From contig CM038719.1 of NCBI GenBank assembly GCA_021613375.1, forward strand, positions 34,076,747 through 34,140,746: a stretch of 64,000 nt of DNA, in the 5' to 3' direction. The stretch comes from Megaleporinus macrocephalus (Eukaryota > Chordata > Actinopteri > Characiformes > Anostomidae). This document shows positions 32,337 through 47,108 of this stretch, one piece after another (the first letter of the stretch is position 1; each line of letters starts with the position of its first letter). The notes beneath the pieces are model-generated. The model was not told the origin of the DNA, made no database searches, and worked only from the letters and a program-made list of their open reading frames with translations. A program made the translations under genes and the position numbers.

Positions 32337-34689
32337 GCTTCATTATATATATATATATATATTATTGTTATATATTATTCCATTTTGAGTCCTATTTGGT
32401 AATTCTGCAATGGAAGAATATGTCAACTGTGAAAGAGCTTAATTCAAGTGTTGTATGTTAGATGTGTAAGACATGACCAAGCAAAAGTGTTATTATCACT
32501 CTACACAAGAATCTCAGAATTTATCAGCCTATCTGCCTTAAACTGAGTTCTAGACATGAGTCTTTGAAAGCAAATACTCATTGTTAGTGGTATGCTTAGG
32601 GGTGGGCTTCAGTACCCTTTCTTTTCACGCACTTGTTATAGCCTTTATGTGGGATGGCGCTGCCTCCACGTGATTGTGCTGAAACTGGAATTCTTCTTTG
32701 CCAAGTGGGATGACTGATGACTTAACATTTCCATAAAGATTTACAGCTCAGTTTTCCCCATGGCATGATGTGTGGGTTCCGGTCAGTCAGCTCTAACTTC
32801 ACACAATATTCACCAAATCTAGTATTTGTTATCGAAGACATATATATTTGTTATTCTTGTCCTATAGTTTTTAAAAAACATGGTCAGGCCTCAATTGTTA
32901 ATGTGCCAGACAATATATAATGTTTGGTATTACATATTTGGCTTAAAGGGGAGTTACACACATTTTTAACATTTCTGCATAATGAAACATAAATAGAGTC
33001 ATTAGTAGTGTTTTGATGTAAAATGGCTAAATGTAGAGAAACACTGGTGCTGCTAGGAGTCACCATGTCTACAACAAAAATGTATTTAATGTCCAAAACC
33101 TCCAGTGAACTTACAGATGTTTAGTTTTTATATGTAATGTTGATAATGCTAAAATACTGAAAAAGAAATGTTCTTTTTAGAACAGGGTTTGCCTAAAAAT
33201 GTCCTGCATGTTTTGCCATTAATATTCTTTAAAAACATGTTTAAAAAAACTTACTTTAAAACTCCACCACTGTAAACAGGTATGACTAGGAGTTTCTCTG
33301 GAATTAAATATACCAAACCATTCTGAATAACTTTGTTTACATCTAAACAAATAATGCGAAGATTTTGACAGTTTTCAACTACGTTTTAGGTAATTGTCGA
33401 TATGCTTGAATAATTCTTTATTTCCATTTTTTTATACTCCAACTGTTTTAACTTCACATTTCTTAAAAGTGGACCCACTATGCCATTTAAATTTTTTATT
33501 TTACTTCTGTGTGTAGCTTTTTGTGCATGCCAGAGCGAAAGCCTCTCTCCTTGTTGGAATTCCATTCCTTTCTCAAGTACATACGCCATCTCGTAACACA
33601 GTCCTTATTGCCTGACTACCAGCAAGCTTGGCACACCTTCATGATAATAATGTCATAATAACTATATTATCGGCATATCATACAATATATGTGTATTACC
33701 TTGTTATTTTTTGCTAACCTTGATATTGCCCATGAACGTTATTAATATTTTAGCCAGCTGCGCTATTCTGTTGTCTTGAGCAGTCAGTGACATCTAGTGT
33801 AAGAAAAGAGTGCAGTGCCTGAATGACCAAAGCAACAATAATGGCACCTCTGTAAACACAAAGTGGACTGCAGCAGATAAAGAAGTGTTGCTAACAGGTG
33901 TTTTTCCCAAATACTCCTGCCAGAAAGTCTGAACCCAAATTCCACAGATGCTGTGTGTAAACATTTTGGCTTTAAGCCAAATTAGTGAGGGGGTCCATTA
34001 ACACAAACAAACCTGTATGTTGTTGTTTATAAACAGTTGCAATACAACTAACCTTTAATTTGATCTAAAATATAAGCGTGCCATTTAGTTTTTTGAACTG
34101 GGAACAAAAAATGCTGTTGGAAATAGACCATTCCAACAGTTGACTAATACAGATGCTTATGCTCGGTAATGTAAACATGATAGCACAAAATGGTGCGCAC
34201 CCACAGAAAGCCCGCTATATAGCCAAAAAGATGCTGCAAACCTTTGAAAGGTTGTATGAATCTACCAAACTGACATTCCGGCTATATACAACAAAGTGAA
34301 ATACGACATTCTAAACAAAAAAAAAATTCCTTCTATTGTGCCACTACAAATATGTTGATAAGATCAAATATGACTCAATGTATGAGCATAATCATATATA
34401 ACATTACTGCTTATGCAATTGCAGAAACCTTTCTGTCTGCGTTATTATGCTATCATATTAACATTATGTCAGTGGCAAGAAATGTTCTTAAAATAATATC
34501 ACAATAGTAATGCATTTATTTTTAGGACAGTATTTTGTAAAAATAAATAAATAAAAAATCGTAACAGGCCTACCCTCACGCAATGCACATAGAGCTTAAA
34601 CAGTAAAAACGTATCACTTTTAAACATCCCGCTCCATTCTAGCTTGTAAAGATGGATTGGGTCTACAAAATTCTTTTACCTGACTTTCA

Positions 34690-34960
34690 GTATTGGATTC
34701 TGACTCAAACTGATATGACGGGGCACACACCATTGTAAAAACATGCACAGTGTTATGGGGACAAGTCGACCAATCAGGGTGGGCAAGCTGACCAGTCAAA
34801 GCACTCTAACTGCTAACTGAGAGGCAGGGCTAAAAGACAGAGGCTCTAACAGAATTTGTCAGACAGTGGGTGCATGCAGATGTACAGTAAAATAAAAATA
34901 TTGTGTCCTGGGAAGATTGAAGTATGTAAATTGTCCTAGTAGACCCAAATGTTGCGAATA
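34690..34960 (+). repeat. Dispersed ~260-bp repeat, copy at 34.7 kb
   Basis: Shares CTCAAACTGATAT, ACCAATCAG-GTGGGCA, GAGGCAGGG, CTCTA-CAGA, TGTAAAT, CTAGTAGACC in order with 39570-39840. Confidence 0.6.
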
Positions 34961-37445
34961 AGCACAATTAATCCCCATAAACCTCAGCTAAAACTGTTGT
35001 ATAGTTAAACAGATGATGATTGCTGTCAAGTTTCCATTAGTGTTGTATGGTATTGTTGTTGGTGCCAAAACTGCACTTAAAATAGTGGATCAGTGATGGG
35101 AATACCGATACTTTTGACCAACACTGCAAAGCAATTCGTGATGTACACACTTGCTGCTGTTTCTCTGTCATTTAACTATGATATTTCAACAATGCTTTTG
35201 GGAAACGCCCCCTTATTAAGGGAACAGAAGAAACTAAATATGTTTTGTTCTATCAAAATAAAATATTTAAAAAATTTAATTATTTAAATATGTGGCTATT
35301 TAGAATTGATAGTATTAGCATTTGCCTTGGTTCTTCGTATTGGTCTATAGTTTAGTATAGTATCAGAAGGGAAAAACTGCTATTATTACATATCTAGTAA
35401 AATTGAATTATAAATTGTTATATACATTTTATTGCCAGACTGTTCCTTCATCTCTAAAGTAATTTATACACTAAGTGAGCTCCACGGATGCTAAACACAC
35501 AAGCTAGTCTTGCTCAGCCTGGCCACTTCTAAAAGCATGTCTAATTTGATGAGAGCGTGGATGATGTTGAATTTCAGTCAACAGATGACCTTCTAATGGA
35601 ATTCATTCTACACCTCGCAGACGGAATAGCCAGTCCTAATACAGTTATCCACTAATACCGTTAGTTACTGATATAGTTGGCCCCTAATGCAGTTAGTGAC
35701 AGACAACACAAGCCAGCTTTCTGCCTGGAAGGTGTCACTCACTACTCGCCATGGTGTGTAAGAGCCCATTTCATTTAGACCATAAGGCTGTTTTTCTACT
35801 CATATAACTCTTAGCTCTAAGAGATTGTTGTCATATGCCACAGGAGAGAAGAACATTGATTGGGAATTTGCTGTTGCTGTAATAAGAAAACTTGTATGTC
35901 TAATGTCATTAGCTTTACAGCAAAATATAAAAATGTGAATAATTATTGTATTTTAATATAAGAATATTTTGTATCATCTTTTTTACAGATCATGAAATAT
36001 TTACACATTGCAAAGGGCATTTGCCATTTTCAAAGAATAAAAAAATAAATGAAATTTGGCAGTGACAATACACTGTTAGAAAAAGTATTGTGTTTTGGCT
36101 TTCTTAAAAGTTGTATGCTTGCCATGTTATGTTCCTTTGTTAAAACAACGTCTCTGACAAATGGGGATCTCCCGTATTCTACATGAAGATCGGGTTGAGC
36201 TTATTGTTATCAAAACAGTTTATTTATTTATTTGTCTTGTATTGTTTTTTTTTGTTGTTTTTTTTCTAGTGAAAGGTTCACCATCATGCAATTGCAATTT
36301 TTTTTACTTAACTAATAGTTCTCTGTTAATAAGCTGAAAAAGACTAGGCTGTAATGTTGGCAGTATTGGAAAAATATTGAGTGGTGCATTGTGACATGTT
36401 GAGAAATTCAACAGTGCTCAGTCACCCAACTACATACTTGGAAATTAAAAACTGTGGTTAAAGTGTTCTTGTTATACACATCACATAAAGATCACCAAGA
36501 CTGAAAAGCATTCAGTTCTCTGAGTGCAGCCACAACAACCAACATCTCACTGTGAGACCCTTTGTTTGACTTATGGTCAGTAAGTGAAACAAAGCTTGTG
36601 CTTTGTGGCACATTTGGCCTGCTTACTAAAACAGTTTCGGTTTTCTGTCACTCACTCAACTTACGCTGTCAGACATAAGCTTGTCATCTAAACTTCAGCA
36701 GAGAGCGTCTTAGTCATAATCACACCAGCACTGCGGTGTGTGGCACTGTTTCTGCAGCCTGCTTGCTATGCTGATGTTAAAAATTAGCTGTTCAAGTTGC
36801 AGACCTGAACTCCAGAGCAAGTTTAGGTTTGCCACTCTGACTCTTCAGAGGGCATTGCTTGTAAACCACCAAACTGTGGGTCTGATTGCTTTTTTTTGGT
36901 ACGAACAAGTCATGGTCCCATATGGTGTGTTCAATGGAACCTTGTAATCTAGTTGTTGTATGCACATAGTAAAACTTTAGTCTGTGCCAGCATGAAAATC
37001 AGGTGAATTTTTCTTGTGAATATCTCTGCACTGTAGTGATGTACAATTTAATTTATTAATCTCCATTTTGTTAAATAATGTAGAGTTAGCATATAAACAC
37101 TTTATCAGCTTAACATTTGCTCATTTAATGTTTCTCTGTTCCAATTATAACTTCCACTTCAAAATCTAGGCTAACTGTCTAAACCTGGTTTAAAGAGTTT
37201 CCTAAGAAAAACAGGGTTTGTTTTGGTGAGCTAACACTGTTTGTAGAACACAAGGCTTATTCTCTTGAATGTTTTTAATAAATGCTGACAAAGACTTTAC
37301 AGTTTATAAACAAAATATTGAACTGATGAGTAGTCAATACAATATATTTTACTCAAAATCCATCAGATGTGACACAAAACTGCAAATGCAGATCCACGTT
37401 TGGGTGCCTGGATTCCAGTTGCTTCTGTAAACTGCAGCGATGCCT

Positions 37446-37520
37446 AAGAATTTTCCTGTTCCACGTTAAGTGGTGCAGCGCTTGCATTCTAGCATGTCAT
37501 ATATCATTTAAGGTGAAAAA
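37446..37520. repeat. Foldback-family copy (CCACGTTAAGTGGTGCAGCG)
   Basis: AATTTTCCTGTTCCACGTTA and, 40 bases on, ATCATTTAAGGTGAAAA in inverted orientation. Diverged member of the family clustered at 29619-30045. Confidence 0.55.
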
Positions 37521-39569
37521 AAGTCTTTCTGCTGCTCCGCAGTGACTCCTATTAACTGTGAAATATGCCTCTACTTTTCTAAGTATAGTGATATCAAGCC
37601 TACCTCTCTTAAATAACGTTTTATAAAATGTGTTTTCAAATGGGCTTAAAAGGGAGAAAACTGTTAACCAATCATCTAGAAGGTACTATCATGCCAGCTC
37701 TCATATGTATAATATGTATAGCTGGGTAAAAAATTAATGTCTATTTTTCTTATAAATGCTTATTTTGGAATAGCCTGTATCTGGAACTCAGGACTGAGCC
37801 ATTTAAACATAACCCTCTGGAGAGGTAATTGAATGGAGCAAAGATAGAAATAGCATGGAAGCAGAGACACTTTACTGGCTTTATCTCACTGGCTTCTTGA
37901 AGGAAACAAGATTTCTACATGACCAGATAGACACAGAAACCCCTCAGCCCCAGAACCCAGTCTACCTGAAAAAGTCCTGCCTATCTAGAAATAAAAATAG
38001 TTCCCTACTGTTTTTTTCCCCTCAGACTTACTGCCACTTTCAGTATAGCTCTCCTGACACGCATGCAGTCTGCCATTTTGCAATTATTTGACAGTTCATA
38101 AAACAGTGTTCGCCTCAAAAGTTACATTTCAGAAGATGCCTGAGGTGTTGCTAACCATATAACTTTTTTTATGTGTTTATTACATTTTGCTTAAAAACAG
38201 TCCTGAGGTTTCTTTCTTTCTAATTGCATAAAAACAGCTCTGAGATTGCCTTCTTTCTAATTGCACTCAATTTTTGTTGTTACATAGCAGACAGCCGTGT
38301 TGTGCAGATGGTTGGAGAATTAGTGAAGCTGTGAAAAGCTTTCTCCAACCAGCCTTATGTGTTTAACAAAGCAACAAAAAACACTTGTTGATAGCACCGC
38401 TCAGTCAGTGTATCTACTCAAAATATAGCATCTAATCAGATAAGGAATATAAAGATTGAGTACCCAAGCACCATTACTAAACTGTTATCCCGCTATGTTC
38501 CAATACAAATGTAGCTTTATATGCCACACTCTCTGAAATTAATTAAAAAACAGAAGAATATGGTTCAAAGAACAAAATATAAGGAAGAGTAGCTAATTTA
38601 GTAAAATAAAAAAATAAAAAAATTACATATCAAGGTTGGTGATATGATAAAATAAATTATTGTAAAATATATCCAGATATTTTGCTCCTGCACTAGCAAA
38701 ACTGTGATGGCAAAATAAAAATAAAACCTTTTAATTTATTTTATTTAGCATTTAATACAGAAACAGAAGGAAAAGGTTTATAAAAGTAAACAAAAATAAC
38801 TAGCTACGTGTGTCTAAGAAGGTTAGGCAGGCTTTAATAATTTCTTTTGCAGGCATTTATAATTAACACATTTCCAACCTCTAATAAGACAGCAAGAGTG
38901 AAGGATGAAGAGCAAGTGAGAGAGGTTTGGAAGGTAGGTGATAAATGTATGGCCTCTAACATTGCCCCATCGCTCAATTAGCTGTTCGTTACCACCAGGG
39001 TTTCACCTCAGCTGTCAAACCTGCAAGCCTATTTCTTGGAATAGGAATCTCAAATTACCTATTTAAAGGTTTGTAATTACTTTCACTGGAGTGTCACCTC
39101 AGCACCTGGGACATGTGCTGGAGATGAGATAGTTACCATTTTTAATAATATACTGCAGTGTTTTAATTAGTCTGAAAACTGCACAATTTTTCATTTGTAA
39201 AAAGTAAATAAGTTAACATTTCTACTGCCACAGTCTCCATGCAAAGCACATGACAGTATAAGTATCTGACTATTTTAATTGTAGTGGATTTGATTCCATC
39301 AAGAAATGCTGATTTAATAAAAAATAAATATTCAGATACATCTGTTGTGAAATAATTATTGCAAGCGCTTCTATGTTAACCATAAAGTTCCTCAAAGGGA
39401 ACACAGTGCAAAATATTTAAAGTGTTTGTATGATGCTAAAATTGATTGTTGCATTAAACATCCAGGAAACCTTGAATAAAATGTGTAGGCTACTAAAATA
39501 TAGGCTGTTTCACGTCAGAGGGAGAAACTCTTTCCCACACAAGTGATGTCGTCTTGTAACACTATTTAG

Positions 39570-39840
39570 CCTATGGCTCAAACTGATATTTTAGAACCAA
39601 CGCCATTGCAAGAATAGCCACAGCATTACAGAGAAAAAACTTGTAGCAGGATGAATCTATGTTGGTTAACCAGTCAGAATGGAGTGGGCAGACTGACCAT
39701 CAGGAGGCAGGGTTTATAGCACAGGAGCTCTAGCAGAGCACTTTACATAGAAAACTGTGTTTTGGAAACACTGAAGCATGTAAATCTATTCTAGTAGACC
39801 TCCAAACCCCCCTTAAAATCACTTATCAGAACTGTGTGGA
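39570..39840 (+). repeat. Dispersed ~260-bp repeat, copy at 39.6 kb
   Basis: Ordered matches to 34690-34960 and a partial match to 840-1000. No TSD resolved; probably a non-autonomous transposon. Confidence 0.6.
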
Positions 39841-41271
39841 CATGGCACTAATATTGTAATGGACACCCATGATTAACAGCTTTCAGTCGAACACTTCCAG
39901 CCTGAGAGTGAAATGAGTAAAAGGAGCACTACAAATACGTGTGGCATTGTAGACCCTGCTGTGTGGGTCTTAAAGAACTTTTTACCCATGTTGCTGTGGC
40001 AGGTTGACCTAACGAGTAGATGAATGCACAAGTTTTCTAGCTCAATTATGCTGGCTAAGTTATTTCTGTCATTAGTTTTCCAATTAGAACAGGAAAAAGA
40101 ACACTGCAGGGTTTTGTAAAAGTGACATCAGCTTTAATTTGTGATTTGTGAGGATCCTACTTATGTCTAAGAATAGAACCGTCCATATTATACCAAGACA
40201 GGAAAATAGCAAAATATATTTTGTGGACTTTTTTATCCACTTATCGTGTGCCTGCAAGAGCAACATTAACCCACTTTAGAAAACACAGATTTAGGTTGCC
40301 TGAGGCTTTAATAGCTATGGTAACATCCCATAATTGTACATTCAGTTGTAGAGAACAGTTCTTTGTGTAGGTGTGCATTAACGATTTGCAGTACAGTTAC
40401 TACTGTCAGTCTAAGATGAAAACTGACAATCAATAAAAACAGAAAAAAAACCCCAGAAAAAATACGATTAAAGCATGTAGGCTACAGCACCAAAATGCAG
40501 CGTTCTGGACAGCAGAAAGTGGTTGGTCATCAAAGGCAATGCATTAAATGCTTTTAATCTGCAGATGTTTTGTAAAGTCTTTAATTCTGACACACCTCTG
40601 CAGTTATATTTAGTCTTTTAGTCTGAACATTTAGTCTTTACATTTTTTAAATTAAAGTTTCAATTCTGCAAAGTTTGCACTTAAAAACAGCAATATGTAC
40701 AGAATATTTTTTCCTAAAACAAGACTGTACACACCAATAACTTGCAACCAATAATTACTAATACTACTGCTACTTCTATTTACTAACACAACACAAATGT
40801 AGTATGGATTCAAAGATACATTCAAGTACATAGTCCATATACAAGTTCAGGTGTATATTTGCAATATATTTCTCTTGTTACTTTCACTCATAAACATGTC
40901 AGCACCTCCGACGCACGCTTTCCCACGCTTTTTTGTGCCTCAGCATGACACTCGTTGTGCGAACAGTGTCCGAGTGCATTGTCTTCTCGCATGTCTTTAC
41001 CGTCACTGCTCTGCGCATACACTTCCACCCACACACTCTCCACCATCTGCAGCCATGTGCACCACACACATCACCAAGCCTACCACAAGCCTCACTGTTA
41101 GGAGTGTTTGAGGAATAATCTGACCCAAACGAACAAATGTACATTTTCCTGCATTGGCACAAATACAGTTCATCAGCCTGGACATCTTAGTGTTTTAAGT
41201 TTGCTTCTTTAGGTTTGAGGCAAATGTAGCTTATAAGCCACCACCAGGCACTGCAAACTGTACACCTATAA

Positions 41272-41273
41272 TT

Positions 41274-41352
<79 letters not shown>

Positions 41353-41356
41353 TATA
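41272..41356. repeat. (CA)n(TA)n microsatellite
   Basis: A short CA run then about 30 TA dinucleotides. Confidence 0.97.
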
Positions 41357-41505
41357 TGCTACTTAGTCATGAGCATCTAAGCTCATTGTTTAAAATTAGA
41401 AAAGAAATATCTTGTAAGCCAGCTTGAAGAACGTTTAGTTCCAGATTTGTCTTAGGTGACATGAAATGAATGAATAGCTTTTCATTGTCCCCAGTGCTGT
41501 ACTAA

Positions 41506-41648
<143 letters not shown>

Positions 41649-42179
41649 TCAGGTGTTCCAAGAAGCTATAAGTAGTAGATATTTTATTGGTCATAGATCA
41701 TTTTACGATTTCATGCTTAGTGCCTTGGGCTATGAACGTGTTTACTTTTTCTCAGGCTCACTGGCCCTCCATATCTCTCTCTCTCTCTCCCTCTTCATTT
41801 CTCTCATTCACTTAATCCACTACTATATTTTTTGACCATCTGCAAAGTTCATCATTACAGTTAAAGGACAGATCTCTTTTTAGCCCCCATTTCCCCAAGT
41901 AGATTCAAGTAGATACTTCTGCATTAACTGTAGGGACTATCATTTCACCCAGCACTTTTTGAAGGTCTGTGCGGTTTCTGCCTTTTTTCGTCTGTTCTTC
42001 TTTTACTTGCTTGGCTTCTCTCAACCCAAACAGTCAAAACATGTGAATGTGAATGTTTTTCACATCTTATTGACCTTTTGTTGTTGCTCTTAAGAAACTT
42101 TTTCATTGTTCATTCAGAAACAAGAAACAAGACATTTCAACATTTCATGAAAATTATTAACTCATAAACTCATGTCAGC

Positions 42180-42665
42180 AACTCATCATAAAAATGTAAA
42201 ATGACTGGGTATATAAAGAGCATTCTAGAGGGTCTTTTAGATGCAAAGATATGCAGAGGATCACCAATCTGTGAAAACTGCATCCAGAACTGTGGAACAA
42301 TTTCAGAAAATGTACAATTGCGAAGACTTTGGATATCCCACCATCTACAGTACATAAAATATCTTCAAAATTGTGGAACTATCCATCTTGTTATCAGTGC
42401 ATAGTTCAAAAACCTACATCTGTGATGTTGTGGGGTTGCAGTAGTGTGTACGTCATGAGCAGCTTACACATCTAAAAGGCAATATCAATGCTGAACAGTA
42501 TATGGAGGTTTTAGAACAACATCTGCTCTCATCCAGACAGTATCTCGTTCAGTGAATGTCAGGGAAGGCCTTGTATATTTCAGCAAGACAATGCTAAACC
42601 ACATACTGCATCAGCATGGCTTTGCAGATGAACAGTACGGGTGCAGCTAGACTCCTACGTCAGGC
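42180..42665 (+). pseudogene. Tc1/mariner transposase relic
   Basis: Plus-strand fragments include a CENCIQNCGTISENVQLRRL-like N-terminal region (42264-42345), a VLEQHLLSS-like stretch near 42510, and QQDNAKPHTASAWL near 42580-42620, which holds the DNAxPH motif of the DDE domain, then WDN near 42670. Frames are broken; non-functional. Confidence 0.7.
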
Positions 42666-43847
42666 AAGAATGGGACAACATTATCAAATTTGCTAATCTC
42701 GTTCCATGAATTTTTTCCCGTCATTATTATCCTATTTAGTTTGATTCCTCGATGGTTTTTATTTAACTGTCACCAAAGTCTATCTGATTTTTATGTTTTG
42801 TTTGTTTTTTTGTGTTTGGTGCTTAATAAAGTGTTTTTAATGGTACATTTTCTTGTCAGGCAGCAAAATAAAACAATGTTCATAAAAATTGTTAGTTCTG
42901 ACTAATTTTTATATTTCCATTTTAATTTATACCCTTGAGAATGTATAAATATAGATATTTCTGTATTCAGTCAGTATATGTTTGGCTCCATGTTTTCAAT
43001 TTAAGATTTTGGCTCAAAACTCATACTTACTCAACTATACTCAAAAGTATAGCTTCTGTATCTTTTCCACTGCTAAATGAATGTGACCAAGAACAGCATT
43101 CTGCCGACAGATGGTTTGTGAAAATGGGAGCAATTTGTTTCCACTCAGTTGCCCCCCATTCTCACCCACAGTCTGTAGATGGTCAAGAGGTGTGAGATGT
43201 CTCAGGTAGGGTTTTTACATGTTTTGTAGTTTGATTTGTGTCATTATTTGTGTGACATTTGTGGGGGCTGATGTTTAAAGGTGTGTTTATTGATCCCTGT
43301 GGTTGTTTATGATGGGTTTGGCATATTTCCTGAATACTTGTGAGCACTTTGGTGGTTAGGGAATGGCAGAGATGTAGCCTGTGTGATCAGCAGGTATACA
43401 GTGTAAATTCACTAACCTCTAAACCTACTAAAAATATAATCCATAAGATTTCTTGAAGATAAGCTACTTTTTATTGCTACCATTGTATTTGAAATTTAGT
43501 ATGCAGAAAGAAAAGTCACTAAGGACACTAAAGCTGTGTCAGAAAAGTAATAAATACTGTGCTTACTCTCACAGGCATTTTGAGGCAGGAAGGCATCCAG
43601 ACATGTCCTGCAATATCCCATAATATTTTGCGTCGGATGCGGTTAAACAAAAACATAGGACCACCTATGCCTTTTGTTTTTTTTGTTGCCAGGCTGGTTT
43701 CCATAGGCAGAAAAAGGCAAACGGGTCTTTAGAATTGTGATATTCCCCTAACATTAATGTTTACCACTATCTGCTATTTTAACTAGCCTTAACAAAATGT
43801 GCTGTATAAATAATATTAATCAAGAAGTATGAAGTTTTTTACATCAT

Positions 43848-43871
43848 ATATATATATATATATATATATAT
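43848..43871. repeat. (AT)n microsatellite
   Basis: Twelve dinucleotides. Confidence 0.9.
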
Positions 43872-44464
43872 CTCACCTATATAACACCCGTTTAGAATTA
43901 AATAGTGCTACACAGAGCGAGGTACAAACACACTGCTGACACATTACCAACTAACGACTAAGCTTTAATCACAACAGCCACAAAAATGCTCAAAACAACC
44001 TCAATTTAAAACACCTTGTCCGTTTCCTGACACCCAGGAATGGCTGAAGAAATATATTTCCTTTTTTTCGGAACAAAAAAACACCCGCACCAGACACAGC
44101 GCTTCTGTCAAAAAAAAAAAATGTCATTATGGTAGTTAAAGTAAGTGCATTATGTTGTGCTGCCTCTCACAGTGTTCTAAAATGATGACATTCTCTTTTT
44201 AACAGCAGAATCAGAAAATGTTAGGACACTGTTGGAGTTCTCCTAAAGACAGTATTTAAGAAAGTTCTTTCTTATACAACTATAATGTGATTATGAACTT
44301 TGGAACTGTTATTTTTAAATAGCTATTGTGAAGCTGTCATGGTGTCTAAGCAGACAAGATTTTACAGTCGCTAAATTATGTTATATGCTGAACTAGGTGG
44401 AAAAATCCCCGCAAGTCAAGACGTGTTGGGGTGTCGTTGGGCGTTGCTGTGCTTATATTAGGGC

Positions 44465-44582
44465 CCAACGCTGAAAAACCCACTCAATCATAGGGAGAAC
44501 ATGCAAACTTCACACAGAACTCCAACCCGGATCGTCTTGCTGTGATGCGACAGTGCTAACCACTACGTCACTGTGCCGCCTG
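44465..44582 (-). repeat. tRNA-derived SINE fragment, minus orientation
   Basis: ACCCACTCAATCATAGGGAG, AACTTCACACAGAAC, CCAACCCGGATC (B-box complement), then AACCACTACGTCACTGTGCC (A-box complement). Same family as 3338, 13328 and 14550. Confidence 0.75.
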
Positions 44583-46578
44583 AAAATGTATGACATCTGT
44601 GACAAAATCGAGCTGATTTCTTATGTCTATCCCAGCATAATATGGCTAGCTTGGCTATCCTTGCTGACCAAGATGGGGTCAGCTAGCCACAGTACAGCCA
44701 CTACTTCGAAAATTCACCATGGGTTTAGGACTTAAGATAATGATCGAGAAAGGACATTTAGCTGATCTGAGGAGGACCCCCAGAGATGTGTGGAACATTT
44801 TGTAAGGGAGTGGGTTTTTGTTGTTGTGTTTGCATTATAATTTGGACAAAGTTGAGCCCTGGGGGAGACCTGACGAATCGTAGTGGAACTAACACTCTGG
44901 CATGCAGAGTTCCACTCTGCTGCCCACGGCACAGACAGCGACAAGACCTAACCCATTTTTAAGCATTCAAAATCCAATGATTCAGAACTGGCCCTCAAGA
45001 CACTGTTACCACCCCAGAGACCTTGTGAAAGTAAGGGTTTAATGCATTGCCCATAGCGATTTAGGGTGAGCATTGTTTAAATCACAGCATTAACGGATCA
45101 TGTTCGTTTAGACGAGTGCTTGATCATCCCTCTGATAATTTATTCAAGGCCTCTTGGCTGATTAGATTTGAGGAGGAGGATAGGAAAGCTCCCAGATGGA
45201 GGGCCCCTGCTGCTTGCTTGGTATTTTAATGCATGTGACACACACACAGACAGACCTTGTCCAAACTCCATTTCTGTCTACATGTATCACATGTGTGGCA
45301 TGTTCTAATATAAATGCAAATAAACACACAGAGAACACAACATACGTATGCAAGTGAAAGGTTTATTAAGATGTGCCTAAAATAAATAAAGAATTTGCAC
45401 AAAATGAAACCACCAAGTACCTTTATCTGCATTTATGTGCAATAACGTAACATACACACATACAGCCATGCGTGGCCATGAGTTCAGCCATGAGTGGAGC
45501 AGCAACAGCGGTATAGAGTAGCAATGAACATGTCAGCAAATCAGGACCTCGGAACATGCAATGAGTTATAACCTTTGTAGTTTATGGGAAGGGGGGCTGA
45601 CTAGCCTGTAGAATGTTGACCCACTAATGGCCAGAGGCAGTTATTATCATTGGAACTGCTGGAAGATAAGGGTTTTCAGGCGTGTCGAGATGGAGATATG
45701 GCATGCAAACAGAGCACAATTGCTAACAGCACTTACCAACGACCATGACCTTCAGGCGTTTAAGGCTCCATAGATTTTGACCTGAGATGGACTGATTCAT
45801 ATTGAAAAGAAAATAAGAAAGACTGAAAGGCATAGCATATAAAATAATGCACTGACGTCATTTTCCATTCAGTGTGATGCCATAGGTTGTTGCTGACAAG
45901 CTGTGCTGATTAACAATACTTTTTGTGTAGCTTTAAGACGTTTTGTGCCATATTTAGAGATGGAGTGATCCGTGTTTTTGTGGCCACTGCTGATCGTCGA
46001 CCAGCTTTTAGCACAATCAGTCTGATACTGGTCACAGGAGAGTCTGGACTGTTATGCTGCATTCTTGTTTGATTTGTGGGGAAAAAAGTAATTCCACACC
46101 AATGCAGTATGCGGCTGATGGCAATATGAAGCCACGTAGACATTGCCATGGTGACAGCGTTAACCGTTGAAAATTGACAATCACATAAAGAGAGCTATAG
46201 CAGTGTAGATTGTTTATTTAAGGTGGAGTATGCCCGGAGGATGGTCTGTACTCTTTTATTTTTGTTGTATAATACTGGAATTCAACACTGGGATGTTTGC
46301 AATCCATGGCTCCCGAAAAAAAAAACAATATTCTACCTTTGCGGTCAACCGCAAAACATTATCTCTGGATGGTCTGTGGAATGTTGCCGCCTACAGTGGC
46401 AGAATAACCTATTGCTGCTCCATGGAAAACAGTAGAATATGTAGTTTGCTGTGGTCCATCTAATGCAAACATGTGAACGCAGCATCAGTGGTCTGTATTG
46501 GGTTGCGAGATGTGCTCGCAAGTGACATGTCAGGTTAATGGTGCTAAAAGCCTTTACTTTGCTTTTCCCCCCACAAGG
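44583..46578. other. Intron-like sequence, no gene seen
   Basis: Short open frames without domains; CACACACA run at 45239-45247. Confidence 0.4.
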
Positions 46579-46586
46579 ATTGTTAG

Positions 46587-47108
46587 TAGGGGTGGGTGAT
46601 ATGGCCCTACAATAATATCATGATATTTCATGGTATTTTTGCGATAACGATACTCTTGGTGATATGACAAAACATTGAATAAAAAAAAATATTTCAAGAA
46701 TAAACTACTGCAACAAAATGAAAATTAAATTTTATTATTGCATACAATACGATACGGCACGTCCCTAACTGAGATATAAAAAAATACAAGAATTTTCTTC
46801 AGATTGTAACAGAAGTCAATGATCCAGAATGTCACGATACTAAATAATGCACTCCAAATATCTCCATATATCCAGGACTGAAGTAAAATGAATGATACTG
46901 GACAGATTAAATCTGTCTCTAGTAGATATATAATGGAAAATGAGAAAAGTGTGATTTTTTTTTTTTGCTAAAAACAGTAAAAAGTAGTACCCTGATGTAA
47001 TAATTAGTGATGGGTTATATGGCACGATATTTCAGGGTATAATATCGTTAACGATATTCAAAAATGTTGGCGATATTATTGTGTACGATACGATATGGCA
47101 CACCCCTA
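46587..47108. mobile_element. hAT-type MITE, 522 bp, with 8-bp target duplication
   Basis: Ends TAGGGGTGGGTGATATGG and, on the other strand, TAGGGGTGTGCCATATCG. Flanks are identical: ATTGTTAG at 46579-46586 and at 47109-47116. The interior is rich in CGATAT and GATATTT motifs; no transposase. Confidence 0.9.
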
